A stretch of DNA of 64,000 nucleotides from assembly GCA_009746045.1 (NCBI GenBank), contig RPFO01000026.1, forward strand, positions 2,128,563 through 2,192,562. Reading direction: 5' to 3'. Made by a program: the position numbers and the translations under genes. Below the pieces are notes generated by a model. That model saw nothing but the letters and a program-made list of their open reading frames with translations. It made no database searches and was not told the origin of the DNA. Source of the DNA: Mesostigma viride. Taxonomy: Eukaryota; Streptophyta; Mesostigmatophyceae; Mesostigmatales; Mesostigmataceae. Shown piece after piece: positions 22,835-33,073 of this stretch; the first letter of the stretch is position 1, and each line of letters begins with the position of its first letter.

Positions 22835-23905
22835 AGCCGTGAAGACGTGGTGAAGACAGGTGAAGACGCGGTGAAGACGTGAAGACGTGAAGACGTGAAG
22901 ACGTGAAGACGTGAAGACACGATACGGCAAGTTCAGGTGAAGTTCAGGTGTTCAGGTGAAGCCGTGAAGACGTGAAGACGTGAAGCCGTGAAGACGTGGT
23001 GAAGACAGGTGAAGACGCGGTGAAGACGTGAAGACGTGAAGACGTGAAGACGTGAAGACGTGAAGACACGATACGGCAAGTTCAGGTGAAGTTCAGGTGT
23101 TCAGGTGAAGCCGTGAAGACGTGAAGACGCGAAGACGTGAAGACGTGGTGAAGACAGGTGAAGACGCGGTGAAGACGTGAAGACGTGAAGACGTGAAGAC
23201 GTGAAGACGTGAAGACACGATACGGCAAGTTCAGGTGAAGTTCAGGTGTTCAGGTGAAGCCGTGAAGACGTGAAGACGTGAAGCCGTGAAGACGTGGTGA
23301 AGACAGGTGAAGACGCGGTGAAGACGTGAAGACGTGAAGACGTGAAGACGTGAAGACGTGAAGACACGATACGGCAAGTTCAGGTGAAGTTCAGGTGTTC
23401 AGGTGAAGCCGTGAAGACGTGAAGACCGAAGACGTGAAGACGTGGTGAAGACAGGTGAAGACGCGGTGAAGACGTGAAGACGTGAAGACGTGAAGACGTG
23501 AAGACGTGAAGACGTGAAGACACGATACGGCAAGTTCAGGTGAAGTTCAGGTGTTCAGGTGAAGCCGTGAAGACGTGAAGCCGTGAAGCCGTGAAGACGT
23601 GGTGAAGACAGGTGAAGACGCGGTGAAGACGTGAAGACGTGAAGACGTGAAGACGTGAAGACACGATACGGCAAGTTCAGGTGAAGTTCAGGTGTTCAGG
23701 TGAAGCCGTGAAGACGTGAAGACGCGAAGCCGTGAAGACGTGGTGAAGACAGGTGAAGACGCGGTGAAGACGTGAAGACGTGAAGACGTGCATGCAAGGT
23801 ATCAAAGATACGATACGCCGCAAGTTCAGGTGAAGTCGTGAAGACGTGAAGACGTGAAGACGTGAAGACGTGAAGACGTGAAGACGTGAAGACGTGAAGA
23901 CCAGG
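22835..23905. repeat. GTGAAGAC satellite with 149-bp higher-order repeat
   Basis: Octamer units 'gtgaagac' are arranged in six higher-order units, each starting at 'gatacggcaagttcag' (22921, 23070, 23219, 23369, 23524, 23665; spacing 149, 149, 150, 155, 141). Each has the internal order 'caggtgttcagg', 'gtgaagccgtg' and 'gtggtgaagacagg'. Regular spacing shows that whole 149-bp blocks were copied. Confidence 0.9.
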
Positions 23906-23999
23906 ACTGTCACGTGAAGACTGGGACGTGAAGGCAAGTTGCAGCACTCGGCCGCTGCAGTCGCACGCAGGTAGAAACGAGTATTGCTGCTTGAATCTG

Positions 24000-24295
24000 T
24001 CAAGACCCCATCGAATGTAAAACAGGTTTTTCGTAAAGAAATCCGATTTGTGGGCGGGCTTTACATATTGCTTCTGTCCAAGCACTACCGGATGTAAAAC
24101 AGTATACTTCTTGAAGAAATAAGTTGGGGCTTTGTTGGGCGTCACATTTGACCGGTGGGCGGAGTTTCCTGCTTCTGTGAAGGCGCCATCGAATGTAGAT
24201 CAGTAGATTTTCTAAAGAAATCTGAGTTGTGGGCGGGGCCTTTATTGCTTGTGTCCATCCACCACCGGATGTAGAACAGTAGACTTATTGAAGGT
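24000..24295. repeat. two-copy direct repeat, about 185 bp
   Basis: The segments at about 24005-24120 and 24186-24294 share 'catcgaatgta', 'aaagaaatc', 'ttgtgggcggg' and 'caccggatgta' or 'actaccggatgta' in the same order. Confidence 0.65.
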
Positions 24296-25400
24296 GAATC
24301 ACGATACAACAGCTGTAGTTGACAACATCATGACCGGCACATCTTTCCCCCACCGCTGCTCAACCCGGTCCCCCCCAAACTCCTCCACACTTGCCCACCT
24401 TTCCACCCTCCTCCACGGCCCGTTGTGTTTGCAGGCGTTGGCACAAAGGGAGGAGGCCGTGCGAGCCGGGAAACTCACGGTATGGTTTGATTTCTAGTTT
24501 TGTATTAGGACCCTAGGGTAGCTATGTTATATAGGCATGTCTGACAGCATAGCTCACCATTTCATTACCATGGGATGCTGAGCATACCATTTCCAGAGAG
24601 GTAAGTCAGTCACTCTTCGCAGTTGACAAGTCAGAGAAAGCAATCAAGTGCAGCGTTCACAACTCTTGCCGCTCGTAACCTTTTGTCTGCCCGGTTTGGC
24701 AGCTCCCTGTCTTTGCTTTCTCTCGTATTTCTTTCTTTTGTCTCTTTTCTACATCTTTCTTTGCTAATTCTTGAATATATGATGCTATTGTAGCATCCTT
24801 CTAGCGCGGATCGCTCTTAATATCCTTCTCGCGCACGTTTCCTCGCTTTTTCTCATGTAAGAGCGTCTTCCCTGCCCATGCAGCGTGTACCTGGTGTGTG
24901 TGGCTCTGCCTTGCCAATCACAACTGACCGACATGCTGGTCAGGCACTGCAGGTCGTTGCCCTTGCGTGTGTGAACCTGCTGTTTTGGCTGTTCCCATGG
25001 CCGCTGCGTGTGTCCGTGAATGATACCATGGGAGGGAGACTTCTCCCATGGGTCCCCTTCGCTGACACTCGTGATGTAGGTTCGCGTCGACTTGTTTCTC
25101 TCACTGTGCCCATATTGGCCTCGCACGGCTTTGTCTCTCATTCCTTGTTTGCATGCGGCGGCGTGTAGACCATCATCTTCATCCGAGACCGCAACAGCAA
25201 GGGCCAGGAGGTGAGTAATTGCTGAGGGCATGGCTCCTATCCCTGATGAGTCTAGCGCCATGTACCACCCTCTATGCCTGCATATAGGTGACGCATTGAA
25301 AATGCAAGCATCTTACTAGAAGTAGCACGGGCCTCCGAGGTGAGATTTTGCGCAGGCCTCATGATCCCAATGGACCTGCGAAGCGCATGGCGCGCATGGG
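24296..25400. other. no recognisable gene
   Basis: Short frames only. 'agaggtaagtcag' near 24597 is a good 5' splice-site form, but no exon could be recognised beside it. Confidence 0.4.
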
Positions 25401-26375
25401 CGGCCGGCCGGCGCAGCTGGCATGCGGCGGGGCGGGGCTGTCGACGGGCGGCGGGGCAGGGCCGTCGGCGCGCGGGGGGCCAGCGGCGCTGCCGGTGCGC
25501 GCGGGCGGCGGGCCGGCGCACCTGGCATGCGGCGGGGCAGGGCTGTCGACGGGCGGCGGGGCGGGGCAGTCGACGGGCGGCGGGGCAGGGCCAGCGGCGC
25601 TGCCGGCGCGCGTGGGCAGCGGGCCGGCGCAGCTGGCATGCGGCGGGGCGGGGCTGTCGACGGGCGGCGGGGCAGGGCTGTCGACGGGCGGCGGGGCAGG
25701 GCCGTCGGCGCGCGGGGGGCCAGCGGCGCTGCCGGCGCGCGCGGGCGGCGGGCCGGCGCACCTGGCATGCGGTGGGTCGGGGCTGTCGACGGGCGGCGGG
25801 GCGGGGCAGTCGACGGGCGGCGGGGCAGGGCCGTCAGCGCGCGGGGGGCCAGCGGCGCTGCCGGCGCGCGTGGGCGGCGGGCCGGCGCAGCTGGCATGCG
25901 GCGGGGCGGGGCAGTCGACGGGCGGCGGGGCGGGGCAGCCGGTGCGCGGCGGGGCGGCGCCGTCGGCGGGCGGCGAGGTGGCGCAGCCAGCGCGCAGCGA
26001 GGTGGCAGCGGCGGCGCAGCCTGCATGCGGCGGGGCAGGGCTGTCGACGGGCGGCGGGGCGGGGCAGTCGACGGGCGGCGGGGCAGGGCCGTCGGCGCGC
26101 GGGGGCCAGCGGCGCTGCCGGCGCGCATGGGCGGCGGGCCGGCGCAGCTGGCATGCGGCGGGGCGGGGCTGTCAACGGGCGGCGGGGCAGGGCCGTCGGC
26201 GCGGGGGGCCAACGGCGCTGCCGGCGCGCGTGGGCGGCGGGCCGGCGCAGCTGGCATGCGGCGGGGCGGGGCAGCCTGTCGACGGGCTACGGGGCGGGGC
26301 AGCCGGCGCGCGGCGGGCCGGCGGCGCAGCCGGCGGGCAGCGGAGCGGCGGAGCGGCACAGCCGGTGCCTGAAAA
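25400..26375. repeat. GC-rich satellite (GGCGGGGC type)
   Basis: Nearly 1 kb of 'gggcggcggggcgggg', 'ctgtcgacgggcgg' and 'ggcgcgcgtgggcggcgg' modules in about eight higher-order units of 100-150 bp. It contains many SalI-type GTCGAC sites and G runs. A plus-strand frame remains open across it as a Gly/Ala-rich repeat and reads into the coding stretch at 26419-27919, so the repeat may encode a low-complexity N-terminal extension or may lie in an intron or promoter. Confidence 0.9.
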
Positions 26376-26418
26376 ACGCGGTCGCTCAATGAAGGTGCAC
26401 CACGCCGTCTTCTTCCAG

Positions 26419-27919
26419 GTACAGGGCAACACAGAGACCTGGTTGTCCTACCGGACCACGGAGTCCCAAAAGACGCCGTGGCAGCCCGCGGGGACTCGAC
26501 AGGAAGGCGCGCCACGGTGCGGGAAGGCGATGACACAGCCATACAGGTTTGATGCGGAGGGGCGGCCGCTGTTTGGCGTCCGACTTGTGGATCCAGACCG
26601 CATTCCGATGTTGCAGGACACCCCAGCCTTCGCACCATTGAACATGGAGTTTCTGGGGAAGGAGCTGGAGTCGATCAAAACAAGGGTCGAGAAGTTGCCC
26701 CATGGCATCTGGCAGTGGTACTTTCCGCCCGACACCATCAAGCCAAACAAGGCCTTTTTTCGCAAGTCAAGTCCCACATGCCCCTGAGGAGGTGCCTGAG
26801 GAGTGGCGCCCTTTGCCGTGGCCATCTCGCGCGGACATCTCCGCCCTGCGTGAGCACGATGCAGCGCCTGAACCACCACCGACGCAAGAAGAGCACTTCA
26901 TGGCGTTGGTCGACGCAGAGGCGGTGCGCGTCACCCCGCTGGTAGACCGAGTTCGTCATGATGGCCACACACAGCAGGAATGGGCGGCAGAAGACAGGGC
27001 CATGGCAGCCAAGGTCGCTTACTTGAAGCGCATGCAAGGCGTTGAGAAAGGCTCCGCTGTTCTATACTGGCACCCTTCAGCTGGTATTCTCTGCAACTCG
27101 AAGCTCACGTGGACTCCAGTCCTCGTTGGCATCATCAAGGAGGTGGTTGCGAAGGAGGATGGCGGCCAACCTTCTATTGAGCTCTTTGTATACCGCGCTA
27201 AGCATTTGCATGACACGTGGCACCCGTGGAATACAGACATTGCGCAATGGCCCCATCCGCCAACCACTGCGGCGCACACGGTGATCATCACCGCCTCAGA
27301 CCTCGTCTTGACACAAGTGGTGGGCAAGCGAGGTCAGCCGCCCCATGGAGTCTCCTTGGGTGCGAACAAAAAGCTCACCAAGGAGTGCCTAAAGGCGCTG
27401 AAGGAGGTGCCCTATGACGCGGAACACCCGGTCGTGAAGTGGCAAGATGCTGAATGCTCGAAGGGCATCGTCGGCATGGCGAAGGCATGCTGGGAAGGCG
27501 TAACGCTGCAGGTCAAGAGTGGCAGCCGCAACCTCGTAGGGCAAGTCGTGTGTCATTGGGCGTCGGAGCGTGTGACATCCGCGGACGGTCGCACCGAAAG
27601 CCGGGACGGCAGGTACCATGGTCGTGTCGCTGTTGTCGACACGCAAAACGACATGGTAGCCATGTACTGGGGTGCCCGTTGGGAGGAGGACGCGGTTTCT
27701 TGCGTGCCTCTCCACGAGCTGGAGGCACAGATCTGCGGGTGCCCCGGTGTGGTCGTCCCTGCGTTGCAAGCGCCGGATATCACCCTGGCCGAGGCTCGAT
27801 TGCGCGAGATGGTTCCACCCAGCGACGTTGTGGCGGAGAACAACAACGCAGGCGCCTCCCGGCGTCGGAAGCGAGCGCTCATCCTTGCCGATGACGATGA
27901 CGACGACGACGACTGCTGA
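26419..27919 (+). pseudogene. unknown cargo protein of the inverted-repeat element, one frameshift
   Basis: I do not recognise this protein. About 114 codons (VQGNTETWLSYRTTESQKT onward) precede a frameshift at the six-T run 26755-26760. The frame ending at 27919 then continues for about 385 codons. The sequence is non-repetitive with balanced composition and looks genuinely coding. Visible parts are a TWTPVLVGIIKEV segment followed by LFVYRAKHLHDTWHPWN, a possible small beta-rich reader-type domain; a second WHARWEE-like beta region (YHGRVAVVDTQNDMVAMYWG); and an ILADDDDDDDDC acidic end. An AG after 'cgtcttcttcc' at 26418 may be a 3' splice site, which would place the GC-rich satellite in an intron or leader. 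The T-run break may be decay or an assembly error. Confidence 0.5.
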
Positions 27920-27924
27920 AGCGC

Positions 27925-28335
27925 AAGCAGCGTTGTTGTCATTGAGCTGCTCATGTGCTGCTGCTGCTGCTGTGCTGCCATGCTATTGCTGCTGCATTGC
28001 TGCCGTGCTGCTGCTGTGCTATTGTGCTGATGTGTTGCTGCATTGCTGCCGTGCCGCTGATGTATTGCTGTCGTGCTGCTGTGTTGATGCACTGCTGCAT
28101 TGCTGCCGTGCTGCTGAGCTAGTACTGCCTATTAGTGAATTTCCTATCAATGGACTATAGTCCACTGATAGGAAATTCAGGAATCGGCATACTAAGTTGC
28201 TGCTGCGCTGACTTGTGCTCCTGCTATGCGGCCGTGTTGATGTGCTACAGTTGTGCTGCTGCTGTGCTACGGTCATGCTGCTGCTGTGTTGCTGGGCTGA
28301 TGTGTTGTTGCATTGATGTAGTGGCTATTGTTCCG
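27925..28335. repeat. degenerate CTG/TGC-rich repeat
   Basis: Long stretches of 'gctgctgtgctg', 'cattgctgccgtgctg' and similar words, interrupted by the palindrome at 28137-28178. It directly follows the stop codon of the cargo reading frame. Confidence 0.8.
28137..28178. repeat. 42-bp near-perfect palindrome
   Basis: Arms of 21 bp (GAATTTCCTATCA then TGGACTA) with a single mismatch and no spacer. Weaker symmetry extends to about 28121-28198. It interrupts a CTG-type repeat, so it may be a small fold-back insertion. Confidence 0.75.
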
Positions 28336-29086
28336 CTACTACAATTTGCTACTGATGCCGCTGCTGGTGCTTTTTTGCATGTCAGTGCCCGCTATGTTCA
28401 CACCACTGTTGCCGCGGTTGGTATCGCGTGATTTCCACCGGTTGTGCGTTGACATGTGTTACTCATGCATTTGCCCCTATATTTGGTAGCACGCGGTTTC
28501 GCGTTAGTTAGGTGCAGACAGCTGCATGTAGACAAACATCTTGTTTAAGTCGGTCAATTAACTGTTCTTGACGCATCATGGTCCAAGTCGACCGACCTGT
28601 AGGGACCAGTAGAGCAATTGTCTAGGAGAAAGAGCGTGATCGCTGCAGAAGCCGCGTGGCAGCCGTGGCTGTACCTGTAGTACGACCTGCATATATATGG
28701 ATACTGTATTTGGATACTGGGTTGTTTATCAATTCTGGTTTTAATTTATTTAGTGTACCTGGTGTTGGCATGCCAACTCAGTGCTAAACTACTTTATGCA
28801 CAATGATGCAACTTGATGCTATAGTGACGTGCCACGATGTAACTTTATTAACTTCACCATTAGTCATGGGGTCAATAGGATTGCTCATTATGCCATGTTA
28901 ACATGAACCATGGGTTACGTAATAGTGAAAACAGTAATCATGATGCTCCACTTGAAGTCTCCAACATGGTCATGTTTGGAATTTTATTGATCATACTTAC
29001 AATATATGAAAAGAGACAACAAACGTGGAAGCATGGCACGCCGAGGCCGATAATATATGTGTGAAATATGAAAAGAGACAACATCT
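28336..29086. other. no recognisable gene
   Basis: AT-richer unique sequence towards the right end of the inverted-repeat element. No coding exon was recognised. Confidence 0.4.
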
Positions 29087-29117
29087 TTGGCAAGCATGAT
29101 CATATCATGCTTGCCAA
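29087..29117. repeat. 14-bp-arm palindrome near the right end of the element
   Basis: Arms TTGGCAAGCATGAT and the exact complement, with a CAT spacer. It lies about 100 bp inside the right terminal repeat and may be a subterminal structural signal. Confidence 0.7.
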
Positions 29118-29168
29118 ACATATTAATGATATCGACCATGTCCAGAAACCATGTTTGCCAATGGTGCA

Positions 29169-29221
29169 TTTAGGATACATTTGAAGCCGTGCAAATGTAT
29201 CCTAATCCGGTAAAACCACCC
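29169..29221 (-). repeat. right terminal inverted repeat with internal hairpin
   Basis: The 29-bp repeat (29193-29221) matches 19819-19847 inverted. Its inner end 'caaatgtatccta' pairs with 'taggatacatttg' at 29171-29183 across an 8-base loop, making a local hairpin absent from the left end. Confidence 0.75.
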
Positions 29222-29443
29222 AGGCGACCCTGTTGGCGACGCCTTCCTGCTGGATTGCTCCTGCCTCTTGGTGACTGCACTTCCACCTGGGGCGCTGTTG
29301 ACGTTTCCTCGTTCCAGTTTGCGTGGACTGACGGGTGTCAGCAGGCCTTGGACTTGCTGCAGCAGAAGCTCACGCCAGCCCCTGTGTTAGTATTGAGCAT
29401 TCTTGGAATCCACCCAGCCTGCTATGACCTGTTGGTGATCTGA
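29222..29443 (+). pseudogene. RNase H-region remnant of Ty3/gypsy-type pol
   Basis: The frame reads ...AVDVSSFQFAWTDGCQQALDLLQQKLTPAPVLVLS. The F.W...CQ.A...L...L..APVL pattern is characteristic of the start of the RNase H domain in Ty3/gypsy polyproteins. The preceding YYR-F type motif is not seen and the frame stops at 29443 without the catalytic Asp residues. The insertion point of the 19819-29221 element lies immediately upstream, so this pol remnant was interrupted by it. It classifies the host LTR element as probably gypsy-like. Confidence 0.6.
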
Positions 29444-30060
29444 GGGAGGTCCCCAGTTGGGATGGATTGGGGATTTATTATGGCTCGGTTACCTGCCACT
29501 CTGTTGTGGTGATACAGCATCTGTCCCTGACTACCTCTTCCCTTGAGAAGGGCTGGAATCTTTGGGTGGGCTGTGGTGACTAGCTTTGATGAGCCTTGGA
29601 CCCTGGCAGCCCAGTTAGTTATGGGGGGTTGGCTGTATAGAGGGTTAGCCTTGCTACATGACACTCTGCTTCCTGCCCTGATCAAGCAGTGAGAGTTGTC
29701 AGTATTTCGTGGCATGGATCCCTGTGGATGACCCGTTATCCCTGGGAATGTCAGGCTTGTCTTTCACCCGTGGACTCTAGCTGAGGGAGGGTGGTGTCCC
29801 AGAACATGGAGTGGCCTCGCCTTGTTTGGCTTAGGTGCCTTGATCCTGTTTACTCCTTCTTGGATTCATGTGGACTCATTGAATCCGACGGGGATCTGAG
29901 TTGAGTGGGATGGACTCTGGTGGGAGTTTGGTTGGACTAAGCTGAGATGACATCCAGATTTTGGTGACCAGTTTCTGAGGATGGTTGAGGGGATCTGAGC
30001 TTGGATGGCACATGGAGAGTGACTTCTGTGTTGTACCCTCGACATATGGAGTGGTTCACC
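29444..30060 (+). other. degenerate interior of the LTR element, right part
   Basis: No integrase zinc finger or DDE motif could be found. No long frame. Confidence 0.4.
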
Positions 30061-30066
30061 TAGGGC

Positions 30067-30985
30067 TTGATTCCTGGTATGATTAAGACACGTGGGTCAT
30101 GTTCTGCATGCACGTCTTCGTGTACCAGACCAATAGTATATACCTGGAGGTTTCTACCTTGGTGCTGCGGAGTGGCCTATGTGGATCATAGGAACTGCAC
30201 GGGCCCCTGTGACCACTATGAGACTTTGGCCAAGGTGTTGGCTGCACTCAACAGAGAGGAGGGGGAGGTGAGCTCTGAATGCTATGTGGAGGAGGTCCTA
30301 TCTCAGCTGCACACAAGCCTGTATGAGAGTGGCTCCCTTTTTTGTGGCTCATCTGCTGCATAGGATGTATGCATTGTCACCAGGACCTGAGATTGACATG
30401 AGGCCTGCTGAGGGGCCGGTCATGCTGGCAGCCTTACCTGAGGCCTTGAAGGAGGCATTTACTCAGTTGCAGCCAGTGAGTATGGGAGAGGCTTCCTACA
30501 TGGAGCTGTTGGAGTTTTCAGTTCAGAAGGGTGACTTTGATTTGGTTCCTTCTTCCTCCAGCTCTGCCAGAAGGTGTTTTCCTTTGGAGACTTCTAACCT
30601 CTTTTGCAATCCAGGGTTGCCCAAGTATACTGTGGAACTTAAGGTCCGTCAGACGCCACTAAGGGTGCTGGTGCCTCTGATAGGTGCTAAGTGGTCGGTG
30701 GTCAAGACCTTTCTGCAGTTCTGGTGGGCGTACAGATCATGGGTGAGCAGGCACAAGACGTCCTCTACTTGGGTGATGGACCCTGAGAGTCAGTCTGTGG
30801 TGCTCCTCTCCTATCCAGGGGCATGCCTTCGCTATGCTGCCCAGATGGTGGCAGGAGCTGCTGAGACTTGCGTGGTGTTGCAGGTCAGCAGGAACTGGCC
30901 AGAGTTGGCCCACATGGTGGAGCAGTTTCCCATGTGTGGACTCAAGGGCAAGGATGGCCTGAATGGGGATTGGTATAGCCTGTGA
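30067..30985 (+). pseudogene. unknown 3'-terminal reading frame of the LTR element, frameshifted
   Basis: Two overlapping frames (30067-30363 and 30284-30985) give about 280 residues of non-repetitive sequence with normal amino-acid use, for example NREEGEVSSECYVEEVLSQL in the first and LPEALKEAFTQLQPVSMGEA in the second. One frameshift between 30284 and 30363 separates them. It lies between the pol remnant and the polypurine tract, where some gypsy elements carry an extra gene. I see no signal peptide, membrane span or known motif, so no function is proposed. Confidence 0.4.
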
Positions 30986-31330
30986 GGAACAGGGCTGAGA
31001 AGGAAAGGGGGCTTTGGATTGTGGTGTGAGGGGGGGATTCCAGGATGGATGATGGGGGGGCTCCAGTCCAGTTCTGATGTTCCAGTCCAGAGTTCCAGGT
31101 TCCAGGATGCTGAATGGAAGACCTTGTATTATGAGATGTGTTTATCTGGATTTATAGTAGATAAGGTAGTGACTTGTCTGCTGTAGAAACCTGTGACTAG
31201 ATGTTTATGAGATAGGAGGCCCTGTTTCCAGGGATGTAAAAACCCATCTGCTTTTCCCAAGAGATGGTGGATTTCTGTTCAATGTTCCTCTGCCTTCAAG
31301 AGTTGGCTATTGGACCTGGGAGGTCCAGTT

Positions 31331-31343
31331 TTGAGGGGGAGAT
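31331..31343 (+). promoter_or_regulatory. polypurine tract of the LTR element
   Basis: 'gagggggaga' lies one to two bases before the right LTR, the position used to prime plus-strand DNA synthesis. Confidence 0.7.
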
Positions 31344-31344
31344 A

Positions 31345-32124
31345 TGTAACAAGCAAAAATGTCTTTGTTGTTACATCCTTTGTTTTGTGAATGTTTGGCT
31401 TTTATTTGAGGACTTTTGGATCAGTATTGAGAAAGTTATGAGGTTTCTAAGACGACGGTACTTGGAGCTGATACTTTGTCAACCAACTGATAGGAACCCT
31501 CATTGGTCGTGGCCTGATCCACGTAGGGTTGTAGTTTGTTGGCTGATACTACTGATAGGAGCCCTCATTGGTCGTGGCCTGATCCACGTGGGGTTGTAGT
31601 TTGTTAGTTGGTACTATTGAGTCTTAAATGCTCCTTTGGGACTTCAGTGCTTACGACAGATTTAGGATCTCATGAAAAGATTCTGCCAGGCTGTGTGTGG
31701 TGTTGTTCTGTTCTGTGTGACTAGGATGGATACGAAGATCTTGTATAGAATCCCATGGTTCTGATTGGTTCTCTTCAGGCTAAGGTTGGAGCAAGTTCGA
31801 CAAACACGTCGATATCAAGGACGTGGGGTCGCCATTGTTGCTACGTTGGTTTTGATTCACCATGGTATAATAAAGCTTGGCTTTGTTGTCCAATCCATAA
31901 GAGCCCCTTGGCTATAGACGTCCTTCAGTTCCACAGAGGTCGTCTACACACGAGCTTGTCTTTGTGTCTACAAGGGGTGTGATTCCCTAAATCACGTGCT
32001 GTGGAATTTCCATCTCAACGTTGCTCGGATACTTGAAGTTCTGCAACTCAGGAAAGCAACCCAGGTAAAAAGATCTTTCATATTGGACTGTGGATGATGA
32101 TGATGATCATTTTTAGTCGTTACA
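31345..32124 (+). repeat. right LTR (780 bp)
   Basis: The partner of 14608-15389; starts TGTAAC and ends GTTACA. Confidence 0.9.
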
Positions 32125-32129
32125 CCCAT
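32125..32129. repeat. 5-bp target-site duplication, right (CCCAT)
   Basis: A copy of 14603-14607. Confidence 0.85.
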
Positions 32130-32590
32130 CTGAGACTCACCCAGGTGTGGGTCCAGCGCGGCGCGGAGCCTGTGCAGCATCATGCGCATGAAGACCTTCA
32201 GCGCGGCGCTCTGGAGGCAGACACCCCGGTAGTTGCCGGGGTCAGCAGCAGAGCCCTTCTTGTACAGCATGACGCGGATGGCCGTCTGCCACTCAGCAGG
32301 CGGAGGCTCGTCAGAGAGCAGGACACGGTTGCAGAACGCCAGCAGAAGATCCCTAACCGCCAGATCAGGGGTCTTCAGCAGCTCAGCAGAAAGGTGGTCG
32401 GCACCGACCGCTGCATCGTACCGCAGGCGAGCAAGGGCGCCGTCCAATTCCTCCAAAGTGAGACCTAGATGCGGTCCTGCAATGCGAGTGCCCCTGGGAT
32501 CCCTTCTCGTGCTCGGGCCCAGCGCACTGGCATCTGCCACCATGATCAATCCGTTTGGAGATGCATCAACCCTGGCACCCTCATGTCATG
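32130..32590 (-). pseudogene. LINE reverse transcriptase, N-terminal part (split gene)
   Basis: The minus-strand frame from about 32590 to the LTR junction contains HLGLTLEELDGALARLRYDAAVGADHLSAELLK and EWQTAIRVMLYKKGSAADPGNYRGVCLQSAALKVF features: the region preceding the fingers, a KKG..DP.NYRG.CL motif, and RLRAALDPHLGESQMG. These are the usual first motifs of a LINE reverse transcriptase. The frame continues at 14602 once the LTR element is removed. No apurinic endonuclease domain is seen beyond it, so the LINE was probably 5'-truncated at about 32590. Short peptide quotations here are separate segments of a longer frame. Confidence 0.8.
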
Positions 32591-33073
32591 CTCATGCACT
32601 CACGGCTACCGCCGGCGCTGCAAACCGGCATCCTTGCCTCGCGTGGTATCCCAAAACTCGCGGAAGCATTCATACAGGCTCAAGCGGGGGCCTCCCTTAG
32701 AGTCCGCGAAAGCAACCCCTCGTCTGATGGTGACCATTCCAGTGGCCATGACCAGTATACTAAACTTCGCGAGGGGTGCGTCCACGTAGCTCTAGTTGGG
32801 CCTTGCCCTGCCCCTTGTGCTCCAGGTACTTTTCCCCTTCATGCCCATCGAACGTTCTTTCACTGTTGGGATCCAGTACAGCACCCGTTGAAAACCAAGC
32901 ACGGCTTCCCTCGCACAGACATGTTCCCACATGAGACGTTGGTTGTGTGGCTGCCACAACTGCGCATGCCCCCTTGGCGCATGCATCACAAGGTAGCGCT
33001 TCAAGGGCGCATTTGTCCGCCCGTGCCGTCTGATAGAGATCTGACGGAGATAATACATCACATACAGCTTACT
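32591..33073. other. no recognisable gene
   Basis: A 209-codon plus-strand frame (32555-33184) crosses this stretch, but it has no motif and runs into the inverted-repeat unit at 33074-33358. I do not call it. Confidence 0.4.

Larger units (their letters stand above)
19819..29221. mobile_element. 9.4-kb inverted-repeat element carrying satellites and cargo
   Basis: The two ends are perfect 29-bp inverted repeats that begin GGGTGGTTTTACCGGATTAG (19819-19847 and, inverted, 29193-29221). They are flanked by AGG on both sides (19816-19818 and 29222-29224), a likely 3-bp target duplication. Inside each end a second 'taggatacattt' box follows, direct on the left and inverted on the right. The interior holds five satellite arrays, a polyQ reading frame and one conserved-looking reading frame (26419-27919). 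I recognise no transposase. A 3-bp duplication fits CACTA or PIF/Harbinger types, but the end sequence is not CACTA and the duplication is not TTA/TAA, so I leave it unclassified. Confidence 0.7.
14608..32124 (+). mobile_element. LTR retrotransposon, 17.5 kb, inserted in a LINE
   Basis: It is bounded by direct LTRs (14608-15389 and 31345-32124) that begin TGTAAC and end GTTACA, with a CCCAT target duplication. A primer-binding site and a polypurine tract lie in the correct places. The only recognisable pol remnant is an RNase H-type stretch, FAWTDGCQQALDLL, at about 29318-29360, which resembles Ty3/gypsy elements. I find no intact protease, catalytic reverse-transcriptase or integrase motif. 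The interior is itself split by the inverted-repeat element at 19819-29221. LTR identity near 99% indicates recent insertion, so it was probably moved by enzymes from another copy. Confidence 0.85.

Noticed and set aside
25316..26638. A 440-codon minus-strand Arg/Pro/Ala-rich frame
   Set aside because: Antisense of the GC-rich satellite; no non-repeat domain.
19816..29224. Calling the inverted-repeat element a CACTA or Harbinger transposon
   Set aside because: The ends do not begin CACTA and the 3-bp flank is AGG rather than TTA/TAA; no matching transposase was seen.
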